A stretch of 5,197 nt of DNA from Prevotella sp. GTDB taxonomy: Bacteria > Bacteroidota > Bacteroidia > Bacteroidales > Bacteroidaceae. The stretch covers positions 1 through 5,197 of the forward strand of contig JAFLSH010000195.1 of NCBI GenBank assembly GCA_022511055.1, in the 5' to 3' direction. The notes below the pieces were generated by a model that saw nothing but the letters and a program-made list of their open reading frames with translations, was not told the DNA's origin and made no database searches. How positions within the stretch are numbered: position 1 is the first letter of the stretch; each line of letters opens with the position of its first letter. This document shows, piece after piece, positions 5,054-5,197 of the stretch. Both the position numbers and the translations under genes were made by a program.

Positions 5054-5197
5054 AAAAAAGCTACTCATTACTGAGTAGCTTTTTGTATATCACGGCAGAA
5101 AAAGCCAAAGGCACTTCCCCCACCCCATCCCGAACAAGCTGCATCACTCAGTGTTTCGGAGTTCGCTGGGGCGGCGGCCAGTCTTAATCTTAAACTT
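5054..5197 (-). ncRNA. Candidate structured small RNA, 3' part (runs off right edge)
   Basis: Read leftward from the edge, a GC-rich segment can form a long imperfect hairpin and then reaches the minus-strand terminator. Pairings seen (plus-strand coordinates) are CCCCA 5123-5127 with TGGGG 5167-5171, CCGAACA 5130-5136 with TGTTTCGG 5152-5159 (one bulge), CTG 5139-5141 with CAG 5149-5151, and GCC 5104-5106 with GGC 5176-5178. The rod-like shape ending in a terminator would fit a small RNA such as a 6S-type RNA, but I do not recognise the sequence. An alternative is the C-terminus of a minus-strand gene: one frame is open from 5196 to a TAA at 5070-5068, which falls inside the terminator loop. 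Forty-two open codons in GC-rich DNA are weak evidence of coding. Confidence 0.3.
5055..5084. terminator. Bidirectional intrinsic terminator after hepT
   Basis: Perfect 13-base arms (5055-5067 and 5072-5084; core AGCTACTCA/TGAGTAGCT) enclose the loop TTAC. Plus-strand transcripts meet TTTTT at 5080-5084, and minus-strand transcripts meet TTTTTT at 5059-5054. It begins 26 bases after the hepT stop. The T-run in both directions implies that something is also transcribed leftward from beyond the right edge. Confidence 0.9.

Noticed and set aside
5111..5179. Resemblance to 5S rRNA (CCCATCCCGAACA around 5124-5136)
   Set aside because: Only the short loop-C-like stretch fits. The following GAAGTTAAGC-type sequence and the closing helices of 5S rRNA are absent.

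Overview
The window looks like chromosomal DNA of a Bacteroidales bacterium, most likely Prevotella or a close relative. Three promoters match the Bacteroidetes consensus (TTTG, 20-nt spacer, TAnnTTTG), start codons have A-rich leaders rather than strong Shine-Dalgarno sites, and the genes are typical of the group: a small outer-membrane beta-barrel protein, an NhaD-type antiporter and a secreted GH97 glycosidase. The species cannot be fixed from the sequence.

Layout. Positions 1-198 (minus) hold the N-terminus of a secreted outer-membrane protein that runs off the left edge. A divergent, AT-rich intergenic region (199-483) carries one good promoter for each direction. nhaD (484-1815, plus) follows and ends at a strong intrinsic terminator (1836-1891). 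A GH97 glycoside hydrolase (1912-3777, minus) converges on it. Between the GH97 start and the next gene lie about 590 non-coding bases with unusual structure: a GH97 -7 box, five units of an exactly 21-bp periodic palindromic repeat (3905-4009), and a symmetric fold-back element centred on 4177. That element has a perfect 29-bp hairpin and a 32-nt alternating purine-pyrimidine tract. Next comes a canonical promoter driving an overlapping mntA-hepT toxin-antitoxin pair (4369-5029), then a bidirectional terminator (5055-5084). The right edge (about 5054-5197) is GC-rich, can fold into a long imperfect hairpin, and may be the 3' end of a small RNA on the minus strand.

How the parts relate. nhaD and the GH97 gene look like independent single-gene units; no susC/susD pair or other polysaccharide-utilisation gene is visible beside the GH97. 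The mntA-hepT module is a complete two-gene unit with its own promoter and terminator. By eye it is less GC-rich than nhaD and the GH97 gene, which fits acquisition as an accessory cassette. No wholly new multi-gene system is evident. The least explained features are the 21-bp palindromic array upstream of the GH97 promoter, the fold-back element next to the toxin-antitoxin cassette, and the structured sequence at the right edge.
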